Source: Cordylochernes scorpioides (taxonomy: Eukaryota; Arthropoda; Arachnida; Pseudoscorpiones; Chernetidae). Taken from it: a DNA stretch of 64,000 bases. The stretch is taken from assembly GCA_030710605.1 (NCBI GenBank), contig CP092871.1, forward strand, positions 69,767,857-69,831,856, written 5' to 3'. The notes beneath the pieces were generated by a model. That model was not told where the DNA came from, made no database searches, and worked only from the letters and a program-made list of their open reading frames with translations. Position 1 is the stretch's first letter. Each line of letters starts with the position of its first letter. The position numbers were made by a program, and so were the translations under genes. This document shows, in pieces, positions 12,156 to 21,534 of the stretch.

Positions 12156-12169
12156 AATATAATAATATT

Positions 12170-12275
12170 TCAAAATGCTTTATATTTTAGCAAAGTATTT
12201 ATTATTTTATTAACATAGTATCATTTTTGATGATTTATATTTTGCTACTCTGTAAACTTCCCTCATTGCTTATCT
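12170..12275 (+). repeat. Dispersed AT-rich repeat, first direct copy
   Basis: The block ATTTATTATTTTATTAACA followed by TTGCTACTCTGTAAACTTCC recurs at 12,615-12,690 in the same orientation and, inverted, at about 17,990-18,075. The two direct copies bracket a 330-bp GC-richer segment. Confidence 0.55.
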
Positions 12276-12603
12276 CTTTTTTAGATCTTAGGTAAATTAG
12301 GGAAGACAAACTGAAGATCGCCGAGAATACCTTGAGGCCATGGATGCTGTGATCTACATTTTCGGAGACTGTCTCCAGTATTCCACCGCCGTGTCAAAAC
12401 CAAGACTTTCTTACAAGATGACGATGACCTTATAAACGACGATACGACGACAAAACCGCTCTTCACGCCCACAAGAAAAGGGACGCAAAGGTACTAGGGA
12501 CAAAGTTCCAAGACTTCGATGGAATCCTTGGCAGAAGCACATCAGATCCATGTCAATAACTACAATAATTGCAAGCTGTGGGACACAGCTCCCATAGGGA
12601 AGG
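12276..12603. other. GC-richer segment between direct repeats, unidentified
   Basis: This stretch is clearly richer in G and C than the flanks and lies between two similar ~80-bp blocks. It contains short coding-like runs (for example LQDDDDLINDDTTTKPLFTP in one plus frame) but no complete ORF and no motif that I recognise. It could be the internal part of a small non-autonomous element. Confidence 0.3.
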
Positions 12604-12790
12604 AGCTATGTATCAAATTATTTATTATTTTATTAACAGAGTATCTTTTTTGAAGTTTATATTTTGCTACTCTGTAAACTTCCCTCATCGATTTTTTTTT
12701 TTTAATTTATTATTTATAGCTTGTTTTAGCCTCAAATAAATTTCTGTGTCATCCTGAAGTTTGTCTTTCCTAATTTTCCTCGTGGCGATA
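12604..12790 (+). repeat. Dispersed AT-rich repeat, second direct copy with tail
   Basis: It repeats the block at 12,170-12,275 and continues with CAAATAAATTTCTGTGTCATC and GAAGTTTGTCTTTCCTAATTT, which is shared with 1,310-1,395 and with the inverted copy at 17,880-18,080. The mariner at 12,793 is inserted at its right end. Confidence 0.5.
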
Positions 12791-12792
12791 TA

Positions 12793-12823
12793 CGAGGGGT
12801 GTCCCATAAGTCGGTGGCCCGAC
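12793..12823 (+). repeat. mariner left terminal inverted repeat
   Basis: Starts directly after the TA at 12791-12792 and matches the reverse complement of 14065-14095 except for two bases after the first 18. Confidence 0.9.
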
Positions 12824-12850
12824 ATATAAAGAAAATGACTAATAAAATGA

Positions 12851-13892
12851 TTATGATTTATTTTCAACATAATCCCCTTTAAGGTCTATACACTTTTTCC
12901 AGCGATGTTCTAATGCTTTTATGCCCTCCAAAAGAACGATGTTTCAAGTGACTAAAAAAATGAGGTTACAGCATCAATGGCCTTTTCATCTGGCCTAAAA
13001 TGAACCCCAGAAAGTGATTTTTTCAAATGAGGAAATAGGTGGAAGTCAGACGGAGCTATATCTAGTGAATAGGGTGCATGTGGTAAAAGTTCAAAGCCAG
13101 AATCATAAATAGCAGCGGCCGATGACTCGGAGCATTGTCTTGATGATAAACAATCTTCCTGGACAACTTTCCTCTTCTCTTTTCTTTAATAGCTTCTCGT
13201 AGTTGCTTCACAAGATTTGCATAATAATTGCCAGTGATGGTTTGACCCTTATTCAGAAAGTCTAGAAGAAGTACACCCTCGGAATCCCAAAAGACAGATA
13301 CCATAGCCTTCCCTGCTGATGGAACTGTCTTGGCTTTCTTGGGAGGAGGAGAACCGGAGTCTCTCCATTGCATGGATTGTTGCTTGGAATCTGGTGTAAA
13401 GTGATGGGCCCAAGTCTCATCCATGGTAACCAATCTATTAACAAATTCCTCTGGATTGGCTTCAAATAACGCAAGATTGTCCGAAGATAACTTTCTCCTT
13501 ACAGCCTTTTGATCGGGTGTCAAAAGTTTGGGAACCCAACGGGCAGAAAGCTTCCTGAGGCCCAAGTGTTCTCTCATGATCCGATCCTCTGTTGTTTTTG
13601 GAATAACCAAGGTCTCTTCTATCTGACAAACTGTCATTCTTCTGTACAACATAACCAAATCATGTATCTTGTCGATGTTTTCTTGAGTAACTGACTTAAC
13701 AGGTCTTCCTGGTCTATGTTCGTCTTCGGTGCTGATCCTCCCTAATTTAAAGGCATCTACTCATTTTTTACTGTGCTTATAGAAAGGAGCATCTTCCCTT
13801 AATGTATCCACCATATCCTCATAGATTTCCTTCGGCGACATTCCTTTTTTACAAAGATATTTTATTACAGCACGAATCTCGTTTGTCTCCAT
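12851..13892 (-). pseudogene. mariner transposase, broken by a stop and frameshifts
   Basis: Cut-and-paste transposase of the mariner family. The start is ATG at 13892-13890, followed by a helix-turn-helix-like N-terminus (IRAVIKYLCKKGMSPKEI). An in-frame TGA at 13763-13761 stands where related proteins have Trp, interrupting the N-terminal domain. The next open stretch (13,658-13,065) carries the WVPKLLTPDQ linker, the first catalytic Asp in VTMDETW and the second in YHQDNAPSH. Near 13,111-13,125 the frame shifts, and the third Asp follows in another frame as PYSLDIAPSDFHLF, consistent with the DD34D triad. A further frame change precedes the C-terminal LEHRWKKCIDLKGDYVE, which ends in TAA at 12853-12851. 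Full length would be near the usual ~345 residues. Subfamily is not assigned. Confidence 0.85.
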
Positions 13893-14064
13893 TTTAGATT
13901 ATTCCAGCTTCTTGTCCTCTTTCAGAACCTATAAAAAAAAAAAAACAACAACAACAAAAAAAAAAAACGGTTAGTTGTAGAAACTTAAAAATTGACATAT
14001 CTTTATACAAGGCTTTAAGGTATATATGGTAAAAGTTATTAGTTTCTAATATTTCGTTCTCATG

Positions 14065-14095
14065 GTCGGGCCACGGGCTTATGGGACACCCCTCG
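14065..14095 (-). repeat. mariner right terminal inverted repeat
   Basis: Ends directly before the TA at 14096-14097 and mirrors the left repeat with two mismatches. Confidence 0.9.
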
Positions 14096-14097
14096 TA

Positions 14098-14885
14098 TAG
14101 TACTGGGAGAAAAACCAAATACAACCCAACACAAAACATAAAGGAAATTTATAAATAACGAAACTTATTTTCCAAAAAATTGTTGTGGAATCTTTCCAAG
14201 GGACAAACCGACATGCAATTCCTTTCTGAGAAAATTTAATAGTTTTAAATACTATAAATCGTACATCTACAAAAATTTCGCTTCATTCTCATAACTCAAT
14301 CTTGGAGCGTCGTTTAATTTTTCTTTGAGTGTATGTTAATATCTCTTATGTCTCTTCTTTTCTTTGCCTTTTGTGAACTTACAAGTCAAACACACGATTA
14401 AACCTTGTAATAAATACTCTCTCTTTGTTAAGATTCAGTTTAATCTCATATATAAGCTAGGGAGAAATGGGAAAAACGCATATTAATTCTCTAAAAGCAT
14501 ACTTGGCCACATTTTCCTAAACATATACCTTAAGCGTTTAAAGTAGGCCAAGGAAAGACAATTAAAGAGGTCAAGCTAAGTGGATTGCTAAGTAGATTTA
14601 GAAGCACTGAGAGGAAGGTCTTCCTTAAATACCCACTTAAGGCCTATAGGGGATAAAGTTAACTTTCTTTAAACTGTTTTTTTCCCTTTGTCCCATGCTC
14701 TCATCCAATTTGGAAGGAAATTTTTCCTCTTTTTAACATTTTTTTCTTTTCACTTTTCTTGAAGGGGGTTTCAACAAGAATATTTCGTCTAAATTCACCA
14801 ATGTAATACTGAGATATTTAGTAGATGGACCTGGTTTCGCATGACATCGGCCCGAGTGGAGGTTTGTTTGTTCAATTGTTTATGT
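14098..14885. other. AT-rich intergenic stretch, nothing recognised
   Basis: No ORF with family motifs, no inverted repeat and no tandem structure stood out on either strand. Confidence 0.5.
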
Positions 14886-14889
14886 GGCA

Positions 14890-15250
14890 CATAGTTTAAT
14901 GTGAAAAACTAGTACAAATGTGAAATTGTACTGGGTTAAGGTAGATAAATTAAGAAAAAAGGCTTCTCCTTATCGTGCGACTAAAAGTTTCTGATGGTTT
15001 GCACCATCTATCTGTATAAATATAAACTATTCGTTAATTTTTAATTATTCCAGAAATGGCCAAATACCCATTCTTGATTAATCAAGAAAAGCTAATCACG
15101 TGCGCGTTAAGGGCTGTTGGCCCTCGTCAGCGTGGTACAGACTATACCTCTATACGACCAAAAACCTTTTACAAAAATATTATGATTAATCAAGAACGGG
15201 TATTTGGTTAATTATCTGTAATAATTAAACATCAACGAATAGTTGATATT
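14890..15250. repeat. Foldback/MITE-like repeat with long inverted arms
   Basis: Two arms of about 60 bases (near 15,024-15,087 and 15,180-15,247) are inverted copies; shared words include CAAATACCCATTCTTGATTA and its complement and AACTATTCGTTAAT. The ~90-bp centre is GC-richer. The left flank (14,890-15,020), with GTGAAATTGTACTGGG and CTAAAAGTTTCTGATGG, recurs at 21,220-21,345. No transposase is encoded, so a non-autonomous DNA element is the likely explanation. Confidence 0.5.
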
Positions 15251-15389
15251 TTGATTCAATAAATGCCTTTTTAATTAAAAATATATTTATGGATTGCTCT
15301 ATTTTCAAAAAAATATTAACTATTGTAAGAAATAATCGTTCGAGAAAATATACCATAAGAAAAAATCCGGAGGCGAAATGTTTCATTGA

Positions 15390-16740
15390 TTGAAAATCGT
15401 TTCACCAACTTTCGAACTTTTCAGTCCTTCAACTGTGATATGGAGTTTTTATGAAAAAATGGAAGCGGTTGTGAGATGGGAAGGCTCTTTTGCAGAACCA
15501 ATTAGGATTCGATCTGGAGTGCTGCAGGGAGAGCCGTTGTCTCCATATCTTTTTATCTTATTTATTAACGATCTAATCAGCACGTATAACGGCTCTGATT
15601 TACCGGGTATTTGCCTTCCGAGTTTTGGAGAGGTCCACTTGCTTTTGTATGCTGATGACATCGTTCTCTTGGGGGAGTCTAAAATAAATCTGCAAACCAA
15701 GATTAATATACTAAAGAAATACCTCGAAACCAACCATTTAATTCTTAATGAAAATAAGTCTAAAATAATGTTTTTTTCGCAATGGAGGTCGACTCGCAAT
15801 ATCTGACAAATGGTTCTGGGGCGAAAGACCACTGGCTATTTCATCAGAGTACAATTATCTTGGCTATCCTTTGTCAACAACGACTTCATATACACAAGTT
15901 GCCAAGCATTTCCAGGGCAAGGCACTGTCTGCAATAAGTGCGGTGTGGACAGTCATGACTAAGACTAAAGTTAACTTCCTTCAGGCACCTTTAAGGCTAT
16001 TGGACTCAATGGTTGTAGCGGTACTCCTATACGCAGCTCCGATCTGGGCTTGTGATCAAAAGGAGTTACTGGACAAGACTCAGGATCTTTTCCTGCGTCG
16101 GCTTTTAAACCCAGGATATATCCTTCGAATGGAGTGTGGACGAACTTCTCTTGCAGTCACCTCCATAAAACTTACAATGAAATACTGGATCAGAATCCTC
16201 AATATGGAAGCTAACCGCTTACCATTTATATGCTTAGCTGAACTAATGAATTTGTCCCGAAATTCAAATATCCACATAGGTCTGGTTAAAACCATTAATG
16301 ACATTCTGAATTCCACTGGTTTTTCTTATCTGATTAATTGCAACGATAAGGACTTTCTTCAACATGAACTGCCACTGATTACTAGAACAGCAATAGACCA
16401 ATCCATACAAGGTGACTGGGCGAGAATCAATAATACAAAACTATATCCTCACTATAGAAACCTGAAGAAAACATCCCTTCCTGAGGGATATCTGTCGGAC
16501 AATCTTCCATTCATTGTTAAACGACACATTGCCCAACTGCGAGTACTTTACACATTCTTCCGAGAAAATCACAAGAACATTTTCGGAGAAGCGGAACTGT
16601 TATGTAAGCTCTGTAAGCAGAAAATGAACTCCGAAATATCTCACTATTTTTTCCAATGTACAAGTATTTCAGATGAAAGAAAAACATTTATTTCGAAACA
16701 GGATAATAGATTCCCGGACACAGAGTTGAGGATATCTTAA
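15390..16740 (+). pseudogene. Non-LTR retrotransposon reverse transcriptase, 5'-truncated
   Basis: Reverse transcriptase of a LINE, which would copy its RNA at a nicked target. The first open frame (15,390-15,806) has the palm motifs GVLQGEPLSPYLFILFIND and LLLYADDIVLLG (catalytic YADD). A frame change in the T-run near 15,770-15,778 leads to the second frame (in practice from ~15,785 to 16,740) with the YNYLGYPLS thumb motif, a long connector and a C-terminal Cys/His cluster, CKLCKQKMNSEISHYFFQC. The endonuclease and the first RT motifs are missing, as in the usual 5' truncation. Clade is uncertain; the short hairpin 3' ends at 17.4-17.7 kb would fit a CR1-, L2- or I-like lineage. Confidence 0.8.
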
Positions 16741-16845
16741 CAAACTACATAACAGATAGAAAGTTTTCACTGGATCTATGTGGCTTTTACAAGGCAGTGA
16801 ATAAAAAGTATCGTTACTGTTACTTTGAATTGAGTGAATATGTGC

Positions 16846-16850
<5 letters not shown>

Positions 16851-16928
<78 letters not shown>
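16851..16928. repeat. (TA)n microsatellite
   Basis: About 39 TA units in an almost perfect run. It separates two LINE C-terminal fragments that repeat the same zinc-finger module. Confidence 0.95.
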
Positions 16929-16931
<3 letters not shown>

Positions 16932-17231
16932 AAATTTTTTTACTCGCACAAGTTAGAATACTTTCAAGTTTTTTTTAGAGAAAACCACACCAAGATGCTC
17001 TGCGGTGAGGACCCGACTTGTACCTTCTGTAATTCAAAACTAAAAAATGAAATCACTCACTATATTTTTGATTGCCCTGCTCTGAAAGAAGAAAGAAGAA
17101 CCCTTATGCTCAAAACTGGGCAACTCTGTGCTTCACTTCCATCAATAATTGACAATATGACCCAGAATAAGTATATTGCTACGGCGTTTTATGGTTTCCA
17201 CAAGTCCATATCTCAGAAGAAGGCCAAGTGA
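16929..17231 (+). pseudogene. Second LINE C-terminal fragment with Cys/His cluster
   Basis: The frame reads FFRENHTKM and then CTFCNSKLKNEITHYIFDC, matching FFRENHKNIF and CKLCKQKMNSEISHYFFQC in the preceding LINE but clearly diverged. It ends in a stop at 17,231 and is followed by a 3' untranslated region. It is therefore a separate, related LINE tail rather than the continuation of the copy at 15,390-16,740. The (TA)n run at its left edge may have been an insertion site or an expansion at the junction. Confidence 0.65.
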
Positions 17232-17375
17232 AACTCACTCCTCACTTTCTTACTGCTACTCTTTTTGTGTTGATTTCTTGCTTCCCTCTTTCTTTTTTTC
17301 TTTTTCTTCTTACTCTGTATATATCGTTATTTCCTTTGTCTCACTGCTTTGTTCTTATGCATACCTCTGGTGAAT

Positions 17376-17428
17376 CCTGTATAGGGTCAGTGACCCTAAA
17401 TAAAGGCTTTTTTGTTGTTGTTGTTGTA
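17376..17428 (+). terminator. LINE 3' end with hairpin and (TTG)n tail
   Basis: AATCCTGTATA, hairpin GGGTCA-G-TGACCC (17384-17396), AATAAA at 17399-17404, then GGCTTTTTT and four TTG units. The order hairpin, AATAAA, simple repeat is repeated near 17,650-17,694, so it is a conserved LINE 3' end where reverse transcription would begin. Confidence 0.6.
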
Positions 17429-17499
17429 TTAAATTTTTTTTTGTTGTTGTTCACTTTTTTATCTCTTTCTTACTTTGCTTCTTGGATCCTGCAGTCGAG

Positions 17500-17550
17500 T
17501 CTTTTGTAAGACTTTGGGTCTTAATGGGGGCTTTTGTTGTTATGTTGTAT
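17500..17550 (+). terminator. Second LINE 3' end copy
   Basis: Hairpin AAGAC/GTCTT (17508-17522) followed by AATGGGGGCTTTTGTTGTTA. The pattern matches the 3' ends on either side, but the AATAAA has decayed to AATGGG. Confidence 0.45.
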
Positions 17551-17647
17551 ATATATGTATGTGTATGTATATATCATACTTACATAATCTTTCTTTTTCT
17601 GTATATTCCCCACTTTCACAGGCCTATCTCTCTTGTAATCTCGGGGA

Positions 17648-17696
17648 GAATCCTCTATAAGACCAGTGTGTCTTAATAAAGGCTTTTGTGTGTGTG
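17648..17696 (+). terminator. Third LINE 3' end with hairpin and (TG)n tail
   Basis: AATCCTCTATA, hairpin AAGAC/GTCTT (17659-17674) with a CAGTGT loop, AATAAA at 17675-17680, GGCTTTTG and a TG run. The hairpin sequence differs from that at 17384 but the pairing is kept. Confidence 0.55.
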
Positions 17697-17879
17697 TTTA
17701 TCGTTATCGATAAAAGGGAGTCATTGTTGTGAATATATATATGATTAATTGCTAAGGATAAAATAATTGTTTGAGGATTAATTAGGTTGCTGTAGATAAA
17801 TTATTGTTGTGAATAAAGTAACCATTGTTGTATATAAAATAGAATTTTTGATGATAAATCTTAAATCCACGTAGCATTT

Positions 17880-18080
17880 TGGCTGAGATGCTGAGTAGAT
17901 TAGGGAAAACAAAACGTGGAGAATTAGGGAAGACAAGCTTTGGGATGATACAGCAATTTATTTAAGGCAAGAACAAACAATGAAGGATAAACAAAAGATA
18001 AGCAATGAGGGACGTTTACAGAGTAGAAAATATATAAACATAAAAAAATGATACTCTGTTTTAATAAAATAATAAATACT
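17880..18080 (-). repeat. Dispersed AT-rich repeat, inverted copy
   Basis: Read on the minus strand it matches 12,604-12,790: CTACTCTGTAAACGTCCCTC, then AAATAAATTGCTGTATCATC and TTGTCTTCCCTAATTCTCC. The left part (17,880-17,930) holds two copies of TTAGGGAA(G/A)ACAA. Confidence 0.5.
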
Positions 18081-18173
18081 TTTCTACAATATAAAGGCAA
18101 AAAAAAATCTATATTTGATTTATACAGAATTGAAATTTGAATAATAAATATTTATCGTATTTTAATATCTATA

Positions 18174-18315
18174 TTTTAAAAATAAGGCTTATTTTGGATT
18201 TAATAAGATTTTTATTTATATCCAATATTTCGATGAATCGAGATGGACGATTGGTCCATCGAAATATTGAATAAATAAAAACTCTTATTAAATCCAAAAT
18301 AAGCCCTATTTTAAA
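18174..18315. repeat. Near-perfect inverted repeat with ~21-base spacer
   Basis: Arms of about 60 bases (18174-18235 and 18257-18315) share GGATTTAATAAGA, ATTTATTTATA and ATATTTCGATG in inverted form. The whole could fold into a hairpin or cruciform. No ORF; a small foldback element is likely. Confidence 0.7.
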
Positions 18316-18419
18316 AAAAATATATATTATGGATGGCTCTATATTCAGAATTTTAATATTAATATCATAGATATACATTTTCATCAAATCAATATTTTTA
18401 AAGATGCGGCAACAGTGCA

Positions 18420-19335
18420 TTTAGAAATTATCAAACGATCCTAAGAGGAATTCTCCCAATTCAGTCACGGTGATCTGGTCAAATAAAATATTTTCTCCAA
18501 TTTTCTGTGAGTGTATTTTATTACTGGGAAATTAATTATTAGAAGTCGTATCTCGGAAAATCTAATAACAACCTTAATATAAAGAAATATTTATTTATTA
18601 AGAACACACACCATATTAGCCAATACGTTGTATTATAGCTTCACCTTTTTTTTTTGCATCGTGGGGATTTATATAGTTCTCAGATTGAATTTTATTATCT
18701 TTTACGAAGAATGGAGCCATTTTCTTATTAAACAATTTTTAGTAATATATATTGTTATTTCTGTTGAAATGTTAAAAATATAAGAAAGAAACTTAGATAA
18801 TATATTGAATTTTGTATAAAAGAAAAATATATGGATATAAATTAAATTTATTAGAAAAATAAGTTTAAAATATAAAGAAATACTATTATAGAAGAGAATC
18901 TATTCAGTAATTTTTATATAAGATTCTTCATCTTACTTGTTTCTCTCGAATTGTTTCTCAGTTTGCCAGAGCTGGTGTTGTGGCTTTGTCACCGACCCAC
19001 GGCCGCTAGTTTGCGGCGACGGTCAATAGATGGCGTCTGGTTTTGACGTTTATTTTGACGGGAGAGGTGACTTTTAATTATAGATCAATATCCTCTTGGC
19101 AAAATTTCCATCTATAGTTAAGAGCATAGTATAAATATTTGACATACGATATAGGCAAAGTAAAGCTTTTCTTTTAAAGAGAACATTTCATCCAGAAAAT
19201 ATTTTTGTTATAATTTTTTATTTATTAAATAAAAATAAGTTTTTTTTCGAAACGACGATGATATAAAAACTTTTCTAACCGAAGTGTATTTTAAAAAATA
19301 TTTTTAATGTGGGCGACAGTAACAAACTTTAGGTT
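18420..19335. other. AT-rich stretch, no gene
   Basis: No coding motif was recognised. A TTCGAAACGACG motif near 19,248-19,260, followed by AAAACTTTTCTAACCGAAG, resembles the end of the Penelope terminal fragment at 384-420 and may be another decayed Penelope end. A GC-richer patch lies at 18,965-19,065. Confidence 0.4.
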
Positions 19336-19339
19336 TAAT

Positions 19340-19830
19340 TATACTATCACAAGGAATAGCTTTTCTTTCAATGACCCTGATTTTTGTGTTATTCTTTCTA
19401 GAATCAGTTAATAGCTACCAAAAAGAGGAAAAAAAAGGGTCTAACGTTTATATACTTGGACAAGATGTCCATGTTTTGAATCACCTTGGCAAATGAAAAA
19501 ATATTGTTTCAACGACATTTTATTTCTTGTTTTATTATTTTTAGAATTTGTTACTAGCTTTGATGGAAAGACAAGCAATGGATATGAAAAGTCTACATTT
19601 TTAGACAATTTGATCATATCTTGAATCACGGACGCAAAAAGATATATCCATTCTTTTGTAACATGATTCTGTGAATTTGGTCCTCTTATTTTCCTCGCGT
19701 TATATATTTTTAGAATTTTCTACTAGCTCGGAGATAGAGGAAGATACAAGTATATAGACTTAAGTATATATATATACTTGGACAAAATGACTATGTTTTG
19801 AATAATCTATCCAAATAGTGAAATAGCTGT
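19340..19830 (+). repeat. Three diverged tandem units of ~150-160 bp
   Basis: TAGAAT...TAGCT blocks occur at about 19,398, 19,550 and 19,710, and TATATACTTGGACAA occurs at about 19,448 and 19,771. The middle unit has a decayed form of the second block (TTTTTAGACAATTTGATCAT). Units are too diverged for a recent array. Confidence 0.5.
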
Positions 19831-19839
19831 TCTTTCAGT

Positions 19840-20945
19840 GACACTACTCCCTGCTCTTCTTTACCTTATTATGGATAGGAGGCCTAAATTGTTTGAACAA
19901 GGTATCCATGCATTCCACATGGCGAAAATATTGGAAAATAATACAATCCAGTGAGTGCATGGAGAAATGATCTATTTTTATGACTCTACCTGAAGAAAAT
20001 TTAAAAGAGGATTTTAGGAATCTCTACATTAAGAACAAACCCAACCATGATTATAGTTCAAGTGATACCAAATATTTAAAGGTTTTTAAAAGGAATCTAA
20101 AATTAAAGTAAATAGATGATATTTGAAGTCTTTAAAATTTTGTGACTAAATATATATAAAACTCTGTTTTGATGATGATGTTTTATTAAAAAAAAAAATA
20201 AGCACACACACATTTTAAAAACATATTTTATATACTATTACATTTTATTTCAATATGTATCAATTATAATATTGAAGCCGTTTATTATATATACAAAAAG
20301 GGGAATATTTACACGTGATTTTAAGAAACTTCACTTTCAAATAGATTATATCAATATGTGTGAGAAATTTAAAAAGTGAGAGAGAGGGAAAATATATAAT
20401 AAAAAATGCATATATATATTGAAGTGTGTGTATTTTGAAATATATATTTGTTAGGAATAATATCATTTATATTGAGATAAAGAAAGTGTAGTAAACAATA
20501 TTTATTCAAGTTCTATTGATTTCAAACAGACAATCAAACTATGGAAGGTGGCCAATTGGGGTTCCAGATTGACTTGTTTACAGTTGATGACGTTATGTGA
20601 TTGGCTGTTGGATGCAAACCTAACCTAATCTGGGAGCTCGTTTGGTCACCTCCCCAAGCATTTTGTGTACAAATTGGGAGAAATCATTAAGGATATCGAA
20701 TTTAAAATCAGACTTCAAATAAGTATGGTTGACATTTTGGCCCAATGCCGTTATTTTGATTCTTTGGCTGATAATGGTATAAGGAATCTCCCACAGTATG
20801 GATCTCATGTAACCTAACTCACAACAATGATAAACATATCCATGTATTACTATAGAGCTATCAATATAAGATCATGATGAAGGTAAACAAATGTATAAGT
20901 GATCTAAAATCATTCCTAGTTTGTATGTGATGGAATTTATTTAAA
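19840..20945. other. AT-rich stretch, nothing recognised
   Basis: Short AT-driven open frames only. The patch at 20,530-20,660 is somewhat richer in G and C but carries no motif that I know. Confidence 0.4.
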
Positions 20946-20949
20946 AAAA

Positions 20950-21140
20950 AATGTTTATAACACACAAAGAATTTATTATATTTTCTCCCCCTTTCAATAT
21001 CATTAATATATAAAATATTTAAAAATTAATTTGTATACAAAAATAGTATATATCATCAATTTATTATCGTGATACTCCTGTTGAAGGACTGACAAGTCCG
21101 AAAGCTTGTGTGTGTGTGAAAATAAATATTTGAACAAGAA
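20950..21140 (+). mobile_element. Penelope terminal-repeat relic
   Basis: It carries the CTGTTGA-helix-GAAAGC stem-loop, a TG run and AAATAAATATTTGAACAAGAAACTT-like text resembling the end of the 363-bp Penelope repeat at 23,837-24,199 (ATTTAAAATTGTTTAAGAAACTC). No coding part is attached. Confidence 0.5.
21078..21105 (+). ncRNA. Penelope-end stem-loop, CTGTNGA-helix-GAAAGC type
   Basis: CTGTTGA, perfect helix GGAC/GTCC around TGACAA, then GAAAGC. Confidence 0.5.
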
Positions 21141-21219
21141 ACTTAACCCTGGAAGCTTTATCTATTTTATAAAATTTATTATCTACAAAGAGTTCACCAT
21201 AACTATGTTTTGAAATTTA

Positions 21220-21440
21220 CATTCGATAGTTATGTGAAAAATAGTACAAAAGTGAAATTGTACTGGGATCAGGTGGATAAATTAAGACATCTCCTGATCG
21301 TTGCAACTAAAAGTTGCTGATGGCTTGTGCCATCTGTCGGAAGAAATATATATATCAAATAATCGTTAATTTTTTAGTTGATATTTATTCCGATAGATGG
21401 CGTTTGCCATCAGAAGCTTTTAGTTGCACGATCAGGATAT
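21220..21440. repeat. MITE-like element with ~55-bp inverted arms
   Basis: The left arm (about 21,285-21,337) and the right arm (about 21,388-21,443) are inverted copies: TCCTGATCGT, GCAACTAAAAG, CTGATGGC and GCCATCT pair up. It shares its left half and its arm words with 14,890-15,020, so this is a small family. It encodes nothing. Confidence 0.6.
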
Positions 21441-21534
21441 GCCTTTTTAAAAATACACTAGTTGTGTAATTGAAATTAAGGCAAATTTCAACGATGAATT
21501 TTAATAATTTAAAAGTATATCTTACAGAGACATG

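Larger units (their letters stand above)
1409..12159 (-). mobile_element. LTR retrotransposon lacking recognisable gag/pol
   Basis: Two direct repeats of 1,663 and 1,667 bp (1413-3075 and 10489-12155) begin TGTTGGGG and end CATCA when read on the minus strand. The tetranucleotide AATA lies immediately outside both ends (1409-1412 and 12156-12159), a target-site duplication. On the minus strand a primer-binding-site-like sequence follows the 5' LTR and a purine run precedes the 3' LTR. The 7.4 kb between the LTRs has no gag, protease, RT, RNase H or integrase motif that I can recognise on either strand, apart from an unrelated Penelope fragment. This fits a large non-autonomous derivative. Near-identical LTRs imply a recent insertion. 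Superfamily is unproven; the 4-bp duplication and primer site would fit Gypsy. Confidence 0.75.
12793..14095 (-). mobile_element. mariner DNA transposon, inactive
   Basis: Terminal inverted repeats of about 31 bp (CGAGGGGTGTCCCATAAG...GTGGCCCGAC with two mismatches) lie at 12793-12823 and 14065-14095. The dinucleotide TA flanks both ends (12791-12792 and 14096-14097), as expected for Tc1/mariner integration. The 1.3 kb length is normal for mariner. It encodes one transposase on the minus strand, which is broken. With two terminal mismatches the ends might still be usable if a transposase were supplied elsewhere; that is inference. Confidence 0.9.

Noticed and set aside
15449-15832. 127-codon minus-strand frame opposite the LINE RT
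   Set aside because: The plus strand carries the RT motifs (GVLQGEPLSP, YADD) over the same bases; the minus frame is a shadow.
20600-20640. Telomere-like CCTAA words (AACCTAACCTAA)
   Set aside because: Only two partial units occur and no array follows.
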